Shown piece by piece: positions 1-6,823 of a stretch of 21,559 nt of DNA. A model generated the notes under the pieces. The model worked only from the letters and a program-made list of their open reading frames with translations. It made no database searches and was not told the origin of the DNA. The number at the start of each line of letters is the position of its first letter. The first letter of the stretch is position 1. The stretch comes from a virus, in the IMG/VR virus record IMGVR_UViG_3300010401_000085, positions 1 through 21,559 of that record. One strand, 5' to 3'. The translations under genes were made by a program, and so were the position numbers.

Positions 1-1
1 A

Positions 2-1540
2 ATTCCTGGACTAACAGGGTTTACCTATGCAAGGGTGGCTTCTATGGACAAACGTGCTGTAGGTAAGCTTACTGATGCTAACCACTTGGAGAGTTTCCAC
101 TCTACTGAGCCAGCTGACTATGATAAAAAAATCATCAGCTTGTATACACAAAGTTCATTGTATAGCAATGACTTCCTTGACATGATTAACAAGAGCACTC
201 CTTATTACATTGATAATAATAGTGATGCTTGGAAATGGCAAGTAGCTGTTCCTTATAAATTCCCTAAAATTATAGATGTTCCTGCTTCTACAGCAGCTCT
301 ATCTAAGCCTGGAATTGATGGACAAGAATTCTCATTAGTATTGGATACTAATGAATTCTCTCTTAACTCTGTAGTATCTGTTGGTTCACGTCAATATGGT
401 CCTCGTTTCTATGTTGTAAAAGATCCTACTCCTTGGATGTATGGATATTTATATAGTTTCACTCTGGTGACAGACAACCCAACTGTAGATTTCGTAAGTT
501 CTGTATTCCTACAAGTAGGTATTGAACTCGAACTTATCGATGGTATAATTGGTGAATTTGACCAAGATTTGCTAGGTCTTCCTCGTTTAGGTGAGCAAAT
601 CACAATGTTTGAATCTTTAGGTTCAGCATATGGTTATGAGCACACTATTACAGAATGGGCTGATGATAAGATGTTGAGAGATAGTGGAGGAAAGCCTTTG
701 GACATTCTTGTATATGCTCCTCAACGTAGAAACCAACTTCCTATTACACGTAATGATGTTAAATGGGAACCCTTCATTGAATTCTGGATGCGTAAATCAA
801 TGCTTGAATTGAAAGTTAAGCGTATGATTTGGTCTAAGCCTGGGACAGTAAAAACAGGTGGTGGTAAGCAAGAACTTAAGCGTGTATCTGCTGGTGTATA
901 CCACAGAATGCGTAATAACGGTAACCTTGTACAATACAATCGTGGAGAATTCTCTGCAAACCTAGTTCGTAGTGTATTTGGAGATTTATTCTATCGTAGG
1001 GTGGATGTTAAAGATCGTAAGGTTAAGATGTATACTAACGAAGCTGGATTCGATGTATTCCAACAAGCTTTGAAAACAGATGCTCTTAATTCAGGATTAA
1101 CACTTATGGCAGATAGCGGTAATCGTTACATGCAAGGTGAAGGTCAACATATCACATATAACTTTGCATTCGATGCGATGGTTACTCGCGAAACTGGTAG
1201 AGTTGAACTTATCCACTTAAAAGAATTGGATTTACCTCAATCTAACCTTGAATTTGGTCAGAACAAGAAATCAACACCTGTATTCATGGTATTTGATGTA
1301 TCTCCTATGAGCGATGGTTCTATGGTGAATAATATTCGTGAAGTACGTATGCAAGGTGCTCCTTCTATGACTTGGGGATATATTGATGGTACTCGTCACC
1401 ACTTAGGATTCGCAAAATCTCAAGGTATGAGTTCTGCTAACAAATTCCCTGGATATGAAATTTGGATGAAGGATCGTTGTGATGTATTCATCGAAGATTT
1501 ATCTCGTACAGTTCTCATAGAGGAGATACCACAATTCTAG
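2..1540 (+). CDS. Major capsid protein, crAss-like (5' end outside window)
   Basis: Shell-forming capsid protein; crAss-like major capsid proteins have the HK97 fold. The reading frame is open to the window edge, and codons before the first possible start (GTG at 35) continue with the residues IPGLTGFTYAR, which looks like capsid sequence, so the true start is probably upstream. Family-like blocks are the SMDKRAVGKLTDANHLESF stretch near the N-terminus, the GEFDQDLLGLPRLGE block, the WEPFIEFWMRK block and the YTNEAGFDVFQQALK block. Arginine codon use is distinctive: from base 35 on, 21 of 26 Arg codons are CGN, whereas the metallophosphoesterase gene here uses 13 AGR of 14, as expected for a protein made in very large amounts. 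The gene ends with TAG followed directly by TAA. A terminator follows, then a tRNA. Fold and role are known for the family; the assignment rests on remembered sequence similarity. Confidence 0.93.
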   Translation: MPGLTGFTYARVASMDKRAVGKLTDANHLESFHSTEPADYDKKIISLYTQSSLYSNDFLDMINKSTPYYIDNNSDAWKWQVAVPYKFPKIIDVPASTAALSKPGIDGQEFSLVLDTNEFSLNSVVSVGSRQYGPRFYVVKDPTPWMYGYLYSFTLVTDNPTVDFVSSVFLQVGIELELIDGIIGEFDQDLLGLPRLGEQITMFESLGSAYGYEHTITEWADDKMLRDSGGKPLDILVYAPQRRNQLPITRNDVKWEPFIEFWMRKSMLELKVKRMIWSKPGTVKTGGGKQELKRVSAGVYHRMRNNGNLVQYNRGEFSANLVRSVFGDLFYRRVDVKDRKVKMYTNEAGFDVFQQALKTDALNSGLTLMADSGNRYMQGEGQHITYNFAFDAMVTRETGRVELIHLKELDLPQSNLEFGQNKKSTPVFMVFDVSPMSDGSMVNNIREVRMQGAPSMTWGYIDGTRHHLGFAKSQGMSSANKFPGYEIWMKDRCDVFIEDLSRTVLIEEIPQF

Positions 1541-1565
1541 TAATTAAAATCAGCTTTATTAATAA

Positions 1566-1590
1566 AGGGAATTAAAATCTCCCTCTTTTT
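1566..1590 (+). terminator. Probable rho-independent terminator after the capsid gene
   Basis: A 5-bp stem (AGGGA at 1566-1570, TCCCT at 1580-1584) with a 9-base loop is followed by C and five T. The stem is short, so the terminator may be leaky. It sits 25 bases after the capsid stop codon, where a highly expressed gene would be insulated from its neighbours. Confidence 0.5.
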
Positions 1591-1603
1591 CAAAAGAATG
1601 TCT

Positions 1604-1625
1604 CCCCTAAGTGCTGAGTTAGGGG
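1604..1625 (+). other. Inverted repeat (7-bp hairpin) upstream of the tRNA
   Basis: CCCCTAA (1604-1610) and TTAGGGG (1619-1625) form a perfect 7-bp stem with an 8-base loop. No T tract follows on either strand, so it is not a simple intrinsic terminator. It ends 12 bases before the tRNA and could be a 5'-leader structure that guides tRNA processing, or an RNA-stabilising 3' end for the capsid message. The role is inference. Confidence 0.55.
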
Positions 1626-1637
1626 AACTTCTAAAAA

Positions 1638-1710
1638 GCCTTAGTAGCTCAGATGGCAGAGCGCAAGTTTTGTAAACTTGATGTCGAGATCTCGGAATTC
1701 TCTTAAGGCT
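1638..1710 (+). tRNA. tRNA-Thr, anticodon UGU
   Basis: A full 73-base cloverleaf can be folded by eye. Acceptor GCCTTAG pairs with TTAAGGC (one G-T); T8 and A9 are present; D-arm GCTC/GAGC has an 8-base loop containing GG; anticodon stem CAAGT/ACTTG encloses loop TTTGTAA, giving anticodon TGT for Thr ACA; the variable loop is 5 bases. G1-C72 and C2-G71 match known threonine identity elements. CCA is not encoded. The T-arm is odd: stem GAGAT/TTCTC has a T-T mismatch at its inner end and the loop reads CTCGGAA instead of the usual TTCRANN, so the molecule may be partly degenerate or recently diverged. It lies between the capsid gene and the next structural gene and is presumably processed from the late transcript. 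Confidence 0.85.
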
Positions 1711-1743
1711 CAATAAATAAACCAAATTAACTAACTACATTTT

Positions 1744-2712
1744 ATGGGTAAAATCGGTAAAATTTCCCCTATTAAAAGGGAATATCCAAGTTCACAAACA
1801 CAAACAATGCAAAGTGGACTAGCACAAAAAGGACTGACGCGTATTCCAGGCACTGGAGTATTCAAATATCCTTATAAAGAGAGTAATGGATATTACAGAA
1901 CAGGGTTAGACCCTGATGCTGGATATATCAGACGAATTGAAGATAATACAGAAAGAGAACTAGAGATTGAAAGAGTAACCAACCTAAGAAAGAAACTAGA
2001 AAAAGAACTAGGAGCAGATTTAGGTCCAAAGAGTAAATTTTGGAATAATGCTCTATCCAATCCTAATGACCCTACTGATTTGCACGTTCAACCTGCAAAA
2101 TTAATGGATACAGATAATCTCTATGATTTATCAAATGTGCAACAAGAGTTAACATATTCATGGCTCCGAGTACATCCTACAATTGCTTCTTCTTTTCAGG
2201 CATGGGAAAGAGGAGAATATCCAGCAGATACACAATTCTATGTTGTTGATGATGAAGTGGAGAATAAGACAGCTTATAAGAAAAAGAAACTTATAAATAG
2301 TGCGATTGTTAAGTTTGATCAAATGTCTCCTGATAAAAAGAAAAAAGTAGCTAGGGTAATGGGACTTCCTGTTACAGAAGATACAAGAGAAGATGCTGTT
2401 TACAATCTAGTGGATAATCTTCTTAAACAAACAGAATTCAAAGCTGGAAAATATCAAGGATTGAATCCTGTAGAAATCTTCACAAGATTTGCTGATATGA
2501 AGGAAAACCTTTTACACATAAAAGATTTAGTAAAACAAGCAACTACACACTCTATTTATAGAATTAAACCTAGTGGTAAAATCTATGAAGGTGAGAATGA
2601 AGTAGCAAAAGATGAAGAAGAATTAGTTAAATACTTAGCAGATGAAGATCATCAAGAAGATTTAATTATTCTGGAACAAAAACTAAAAAGTAAGAAATTA
2701 GCTAATGTATGA
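1744..2712 (+). CDS. Conserved crAss-like virion-associated protein, function unknown
   Basis: 322 residues, first gene after the tRNA. The N-terminal 60 residues are basic, Gly/Pro-rich and probably extended (RIPGTGVFKYPYKESNG and similar). A charged helical stretch follows at about residues 62-90 (rich in Glu, Arg and Lys), then a mixed alpha/beta body. The C-terminal 45 residues are very acidic-basic, with an IYRIKPSGKIYEGENEVAK segment that I associate with structural proteins of related Bacteroidetes phages. No enzyme motif or membrane segment is visible. Its stop codon overlaps the next start (ATGA), indicating translational coupling. Position right after the major capsid gene suggests a head or head-to-tail joining role, but that is inference from order only. 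Confidence 0.75.
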   Translation: MGKIGKISPIKREYPSSQTQTMQSGLAQKGLTRIPGTGVFKYPYKESNGYYRTGLDPDAGYIRRIEDNTERELEIERVTNLRKKLEKELGADLGPKSKFWNNALSNPNDPTDLHVQPAKLMDTDNLYDLSNVQQELTYSWLRVHPTIASSFQAWERGEYPADTQFYVVDDEVENKTAYKKKKLINSAIVKFDQMSPDKKKKVARVMGLPVTEDTREDAVYNLVDNLLKQTEFKAGKYQGLNPVEIFTRFADMKENLLHIKDLVKQATTHSIYRIKPSGKIYEGENEVAKDEEELVKYLADEDHQEDLIILEQKLKSKKLANV

Positions 2713-3440
2713 TACCCGTAGATAGTTTATTATATAAAATAGACCAAAAACTAAATAAACTATCAAGCAACGAACATCAGCAAATACAATTAGAAGATAA
2801 AATATTAGCTTTAAATGAAGCTCAAATAAAGCTGATTAAACAGAAACTTGATGGTCAAAATACTGTTTCTGGATTAGGATTTGATGCTTTTAAAAAGCGA
2901 TATGAGGATTTAGAGAAACTCATTGAAATGTATGAAGATCATTCACTTGATTTAAATAAAGTAGATGGTCCATTAAATAGATGGGTGTGTGATTTATCTG
3001 GAGTAAAACCTGCTTATATGTTCTATGTAGATAGTTACATTACAGCAGATAAAGGAAAATGTAAAGATAGACCAGTTTATATAAATAATGATTTGGCCAA
3101 ACATGCAGATGTTCCAACATTATTAAAAAATACACACTATTCTCCTTCTTTTGAATATCAAGAAACCTTCAATATTATATCATCTGATGAATTATCTGTA
3201 TTTACAGATGGTACTTTTACACCAAAAAAACTATATCTCTCTTATGTGCGCTATCCTGAGTATATAGATAAAGAAGGATATGTGAAGCTAGATGGTACTA
3301 ATTCTTCAAATCAAGATTGTGTACTTAAAAACTATCTTGAGGATGAGTTAGTAGATTTAACAGTGCAAAATCTGGCAATGTATACAGAAAATACAGCAGC
3401 AGCTCAGAATGCACAATTTAGGATAAAAACAGACGAATAA
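2709..3440 (+). CDS. Putative head-tail connector or tail ring protein, crAss-like
   Basis: 243 residues, start overlapping the previous stop by four bases. Residues 5-48 are strongly helical with heptad-like Leu/Ile spacing (coiled coil likely), followed by a mixed domain. The C-terminal third carries a pattern typical of short-tailed phage ring and connector proteins: KKLYLSYVRYPEYIDKEGY, then a Cys-containing loop, then LEDELVDLTVQNLAMYTENT and a Gln/Ala-rich end. In this family such a 'beta strand plus helix' C-terminus builds dodecameric rings between portal and tail. I cannot say which of the stacked rings this is. No SD sequence; coupling to the upstream gene through ATGA is the probable start mechanism. 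Confidence 0.72.
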   Translation: MIPVDSLLYKIDQKLNKLSSNEHQQIQLEDKILALNEAQIKLIKQKLDGQNTVSGLGFDAFKKRYEDLEKLIEMYEDHSLDLNKVDGPLNRWVCDLSGVKPAYMFYVDSYITADKGKCKDRPVYINNDLAKHADVPTLLKNTHYSPSFEYQETFNIISSDELSVFTDGTFTPKKLYLSYVRYPEYIDKEGYVKLDGTNSSNQDCVLKNYLEDELVDLTVQNLAMYTENTAAAQNAQFRIKTDE

Positions 3441-3468
3441 AACTTAAACAATTTAATTTAAATAAAAA

Positions 3469-4629
3469 ATGAGTGACTTTTCATTACACACCCTTTTTGT
3501 AGTTCCAGTAGGTAATAGTCTACCTAGCTCTGGCTCTACCCAGGATTTAACTGCTGGACAATTTGGGATTTTCAAGAACGACTACACTGTTGCCAATGCT
3601 GGTAATATTGCAGCAGCTCCTTATTTCTATCTTGCACAAGGTAGAACAAATACCTATCTTTTAGGATCTAAAAGGTCTAATAAGATTGCAGGTGTAAATA
3701 ACACATCTGGTCAAGGATCAAATGTTATTGAATGGTACAAAGTTAGTGGATGTTCCACTGCTGTAACACAAGTAACTGATGTATCAGGATGGACTGTAAA
3801 GTGTGGTGACATTGTCACTTTAACACTAAGAGCACATTCTTCTTACCTAGATACTCTATATTTCAATGGTTTCACTCGCAGTGTAACTGTTCAAGCTCCT
3901 TGCTGTAACTGCGGTGGAGATCCTTGTACAAATGTGGATGTTCCTACCTTGATTGACAGCTTTATTGCTAAATTAAATCAAGCTGCTCCTGGTATTAACT
4001 CTGATAACATCAAACTTAGCCAGTTCTATCAATTCCAACGTATAGGAAATGATGCTAATGCAATTCTTCGTATTTCTGGTAAACCTCTTACTAGATATGG
4101 ACAACCTTGCGATATTGCAGCTTTCCCTTACGAATATGATAGAATGTACTTCCGTACTTTCGTATATTCAGGTCCTGCAACAACTGCTGATTTTATTGTG
4201 GTTGATAATTGCAATCTTGTAGCAACAGCCCTTGTAACACAGCGTGCAGACTATCCTAAAGGTACTTCTGACGAAATTAAGCAACTTGAAAAGAATCTTT
4301 ATAGCTACCAAGCTGGATACCTTAAGAGTTTATATAGAATGAATGGATATAACGAGAACTTTGAATCATGGGTAACTGATGGTACAAATTATGATACTCT
4401 TTATATCAAATTCAGAGCATACAGTAAAGGAGCTTATCAATGGGGAGATTTCATTCAACAAGATGAAGCTGTAACTATTGCAATTCCTTCAACTTTAACA
4501 TCTGGTATTACCACTGTTCTTAATGCTGCTTTAGGTACTGTACCTGATGATAGTGCTTGCGTAACAACAACATCAACTACTACTACAGTATGGCCTACAA
4601 CTAGTACAACTACAACTTTAGAGCCTTAA
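3469..4629 (+). CDS. Probable auxiliary capsid or abundant virion protein with Thr-rich tail
   Basis: 386 residues. The N-terminal part (SLHTLFVVPVGNSLPSSG, then a DLTAGQFGIFKNDY block) and the central block beginning DVPTLIDSFIAKLNQ look like a protein family common in crAss-like and related Bacteroidetes phages. A Cys cluster, APCCNCGGDPC, sits in the middle (near residue 145) and could hold a metal or disulfides. The last 22 residues are a Thr-rich tract with Val-Trp-Pro and Leu-Glu-Pro breaks. Arg codon use is intermediate (5 CGN of 12), nearer the capsid gene than other genes here, which suggests high expression. It follows the connector gene after a 28-base A/T-rich leader with no SD, and a strong terminator ends the unit. 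The auxiliary-capsid role is inferred from expression signs and position; a tail or ring role remains possible. Confidence 0.75.
   Translation: MSDFSLHTLFVVPVGNSLPSSGSTQDLTAGQFGIFKNDYTVANAGNIAAAPYFYLAQGRTNTYLLGSKRSNKIAGVNNTSGQGSNVIEWYKVSGCSTAVTQVTDVSGWTVKCGDIVTLTLRAHSSYLDTLYFNGFTRSVTVQAPCCNCGGDPCTNVDVPTLIDSFIAKLNQAAPGINSDNIKLSQFYQFQRIGNDANAILRISGKPLTRYGQPCDIAAFPYEYDRMYFRTFVYSGPATTADFIVVDNCNLVATALVTQRADYPKGTSDEIKQLEKNLYSYQAGYLKSLYRMNGYNENFESWVTDGTNYDTLYIKFRAYSKGAYQWGDFIQQDEAVTIAIPSTLTSGITTVLNAALGTVPDDSACVTTTSTTTTVWPTTSTTTTLEP
4561..4626 (+). repeat. Thr-rich codon repeat at the 3' end of the 386-aa protein gene
   Basis: Low-complexity ACA/ACT repeat encoding residues 365-386, broken by VWP and ended by LEP. 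It shares the 12-base core ACTACAACTTTA and the Thr-run, Leu, X, Pro pattern with the much longer tract in the muzzle gene (16408-16542). Confidence 0.85.
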
Positions 4630-4654
4630 TCTATAATAGTACTAAATAACCTAG

Positions 4655-4688
4655 AAAGGGAGGGAGTAAAAACTTCCCTCCCTTTTTT
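4655..4688 (+). terminator. Strong rho-independent terminator, possibly an attenuator
   Basis: AAAGGGAGGGA (4655-4665) pairs perfectly with TCCCTCCCTTT (4675-4685), an 11-bp stem with a 9-base loop, running into six T (4683-4688). The next start codon is at 4707, only 18 bases later, which leaves no room for a promoter. The element therefore probably lets a fraction of transcripts through and lowers expression of the downstream genes. Confidence 0.88.
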
Positions 4689-4706
4689 ATTTAAAAATCA
4701 ATCCCA

Positions 4707-5273
4707 ATGGCAGATTTAAAATTAGATATATTAGTAATTCCTACATATAACTCTCTCACTTTAGGGATAGCTGATATTTCTACTTATCCAGCAAGTCCTC
4801 CCATCATATCACCAACTATTACCATCACTATTCCTAATGGATTTGGTGCTGTTTCTCTTCCTTTCACTCCTAATAGTTTTAATGTATTTAATTCCTTAAT
4901 TTTAGGATTGAGTTCTCCAGGGGATGATTTAACCCCATTACCTGATGGTCAATATACACTTACATATTCTACAGATCCTTCATATCTTAATTTTGTTACA
5001 AAAACAATAGTAAGGGTAGAAAAATTACAGGAGAAGTTTGATAATGCTTTTATGAAACTTGATATGATGGAATGCGATAGCGCTATAAAAACACAATCTA
5101 AAGTGGATTTAAGTTCTATTTATTTCATGATACAAGGATCTATAGCAGCAGCTAATAATTGTGCAATAGATGTTTCTAATGCATTATACATTCAAGCAAA
5201 TAGAATGTTAGATAGATTTATCAAAAATAACTGTGGGTGTTCAGGAAACAATTTTCTTATAAACTTTAACTAA
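4707..5273 (+). CDS. Conserved phage protein, probable virion accessory, function unknown
   Basis: 188 residues. The N-terminal half is beta-rich with many Pro, Ile and Thr residues (an Ig-like or fibre-like look); the C-terminal half is helical, beginning near VEKLQEKFDNAFMKLDMMEC and containing GSIAAANNC before a CGC motif close to the end. I associate this two-part pattern with a small family found in Bacteroidetes phages next to fibre genes, without a known function. It is the first gene after the terminator and opens the accessory block. A whisker, fibre-attachment or chaperone role would fit its position, but nothing in the sequence decides between them. Confidence 0.75.
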   Translation: MADLKLDILVIPTYNSLTLGIADISTYPASPPIISPTITITIPNGFGAVSLPFTPNSFNVFNSLILGLSSPGDDLTPLPDGQYTLTYSTDPSYLNFVTKTIVRVEKLQEKFDNAFMKLDMMECDSAIKTQSKVDLSSIYFMIQGSIAAANNCAIDVSNALYIQANRMLDRFIKNNCGCSGNNFLINFN

Positions 5274-5281
5274 AAACAAAT

Positions 5282-5425
5282 ATGGCAGCATGTTCCAAAT
5301 GTGGAGCAAACCAAGGATGCTCCTGTCAATTAACTAATGGACTTTGTCCAGGATGTTATTCTGCTTCTCTACAAGCTAATAATCCAAATACACAACCTCA
5401 GAATGCTACAACCCAGACTAAATAA
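5282..5425 (+). CDS. Cys-rich 47-residue microprotein (zinc-knuckle-like)
   Basis: A complete small reading frame, ATG to TAA, eight bases after the previous stop. The first half carries six Cys as C-x2-C, C-x-C and C-x2-C pairs (CSKCG, GCSCQ, LCPGC), a spacing suited to one zinc ion or disulfides; the second half is Asn/Gln/Thr-rich and probably disordered. I recall similar small Cys-rich proteins beside fibre genes in other Bacteroidetes phages. The gene overlaps the next one by 23 bases in a different frame. The frame could be fortuitous because of its size, but the clustered Cys pairs and the leader AAACAAAT before the ATG argue that it is real. Confidence 0.72.
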   Translation: MAACSKCGANQGCSCQLTNGLCPGCYSASLQANNPNTQPQNATTQTK

Positions 5426-5669
5426 TTGTGTCGATTGTACTACAATACCTGTATTGTTGAGTGATATTGATTGTAAGTTGACAGAATTAGCAAAAAACGA
5501 GTATAATAATATAGTATTCATGCTAAACTTTCCTGTACCAGGAACAGTTTTCTTTGATTTACTAAACTATAAAAGAATATTAACTTATAAGCTAGTTAAC
5601 GAAAATTATGCTTGTAAGTATACAGTGAAGCAAATAGCTTCTAAAGTAAAACTATTAATTCATAAATAA
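5403..5669 (+). CDS. Small conserved protein, function unknown
   Basis: 88 residues from the ATG at 5403, which overlaps the end of the microprotein gene; the frame is open further upstream to an ATG at 5337 (110 residues), but that longer start would lie deep inside the microprotein gene and adds an unlikely hydrophobic leader. The protein begins with a Cys pair (NNCVDCTT) and then a compact, probably helical domain (IPVLLSDIDCKLTELAKNEY, a Pro-containing loop, LLNYKRILTYKL). It resembles short proteins found beside fibre genes in related phages, in my recollection. Overlap with the microprotein suggests the two are made together. Function is unknown. Confidence 0.68.
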   Translation: MLQPRLNNCVDCTTIPVLLSDIDCKLTELAKNEYNNIVFMLNFPVPGTVFFDLLNYKRILTYKLVNENYACKYTVKQIASKVKLLIHK

Positions 5670-5677
5670 AAAAATCA

Positions 5678-6799
5678 ATGTGTTCAAATTGTTATAACGG
5701 CTGCACTGACATAACCTCAGATCAATGTGTTAGATATACAGGTATAGATATTCCTATATTAGGAATAAAGAATGGAGATAGTTTGTCTTATGTAGAACAA
5801 GCTCTTATCACTTTTTTAGTGTCTACATTAGATGGAACAGGTATTAAACCTACGATTCCTTCTGAAATCATATGTACATTAGTTCAATCCTTTCTTCCTA
5901 CTTGTGAAGATATAACAGAAGTTGACTTATTCAAATCTTTAATTCAAGCTACATGTAGTTTACAAACTCAGATAACTACAGAGAAAAATAGAATAGATGT
6001 AATTGAAGCAGATTATACATTAGATTGTGTTACAGGTGTGAGTACTGGAGATGGTACACATGCTGTTTTACAAGCTGTTATTGTTAAACTTTGTTCTGTT
6101 AGTACAGATTTAGCAGCTTTAGCCTTAAACGTTTCTACAAACTATGTAGCTTTAGCAGATTTAAATTCATTAATTGCTGCATTCTTGGCAAGTATTGCTC
6201 CTTCTGATAACTATTCCAATAGAATGATTCCATTTACAGCAGTTGAATATTATGGATCTCTTGGTAATTTTGATGGTAGTGGTGCAGGGTTAGGACTTTT
6301 TGCAAATATTTATTTGTGTAATGGTAATAATGGCACACCTGATAAAAGGGGTAGAATTCCTGTAGGTGCAATTGCTGGTGTGTCTGGAGGAGCTTTAGAC
6401 CCTGCTGTTAATCCAGCATCTTCTACATTTAATCCAAACTATGCAGTTGGGGATACTATTTATGGAACTAATAGTGTAACATTAAATACTACACAAATTC
6501 CTTCTCATTTACATGCTATTACAGATGTGCAACACAACCATTTAACAGTATATGATAATGGAGCACCTACTGGACAAACAGGAGTAGCTCCTTCAAATAG
6601 TCAACCTATTTTAAGAACTAATGATAGTGGTACAACTATTGCATACAGTATTCAAGGTCCTATTTCAGGAACTCCTAATATTTGTATTACAAGTTCATCA
6701 TATACGGGTATAAATACAACAAATAATACAGGTGGAGGATTGGCACATGATAATAAACAACCTTCTCTGGCATGTTATTATATCATGTACATTCCGTAA
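5678..6799 (+). CDS. Tail-collar-domain fibre protein (probable receptor-binding fibre)
   Basis: 373 residues. Residues 1-40 hold Cys residues (MCSNCYNGC) and the motif YTGIDIPILGI followed by GDSL, probably a docking segment. Residues 50-180 are helical and likely a trimeric stalk. From about residue 183 the protein matches the phage tail-collar pattern: a YLCNGNNGTPDKRGRIPVG block, then an IPSHLHAITDVQHNH His-rich segment in which paired histidines could bind metal ions (as in collar domains of T4-type short fibres), and the terminal HDNKQPSLACYYIMYIP. The last motif is the usual end of the family. The product probably contacts the host surface. Whether it attaches to head or tail cannot be told from sequence. 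Eight bases separate it from the previous gene. Confidence 0.88.
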   Translation: MCSNCYNGCTDITSDQCVRYTGIDIPILGIKNGDSLSYVEQALITFLVSTLDGTGIKPTIPSEIICTLVQSFLPTCEDITEVDLFKSLIQATCSLQTQITTEKNRIDVIEADYTLDCVTGVSTGDGTHAVLQAVIVKLCSVSTDLAALALNVSTNYVALADLNSLIAAFLASIAPSDNYSNRMIPFTAVEYYGSLGNFDGSGAGLGLFANIYLCNGNNGTPDKRGRIPVGAIAGVSGGALDPAVNPASSTFNPNYAVGDTIYGTNSVTLNTTQIPSHLHAITDVQHNHLTVYDNGAPTGQTGVAPSNSQPILRTNDSGTTIAYSIQGPISGTPNICITSSSYTGINTTNNTGGGLAHDNKQPSLACYYIMYIP

Positions 6800-6823
6800 T
6801 TTATCAAAATTTGACAAAATAAT

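Noticed and set aside
35-37. GTG at 35 as the true start of the capsid protein
   Set aside because: The frame stays open to the window edge and the upstream codons look like capsid sequence, so the gene is more likely cut by the window.
1538-1543. Reassignment of TAG to an amino acid, known in some crAss-like phages
   Set aside because: TAG occurs here as a terminal stop directly followed by TAA, and no in-frame TAG interrupts any other gene; a TGA stop is also used once. The standard code explains all genes seen.
1604-1625. Hairpin as a second intrinsic terminator after the capsid gene
   Set aside because: A perfect stem but no T tract on either side; kept only as an inverted repeat.
5337-5402. 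Longer start (ATG at 5337) for the 88-aa protein
   Set aside because: It would overlap almost two thirds of the Cys-rich microprotein and adds a hydrophobic segment that reads as an out-of-frame translation of that gene.
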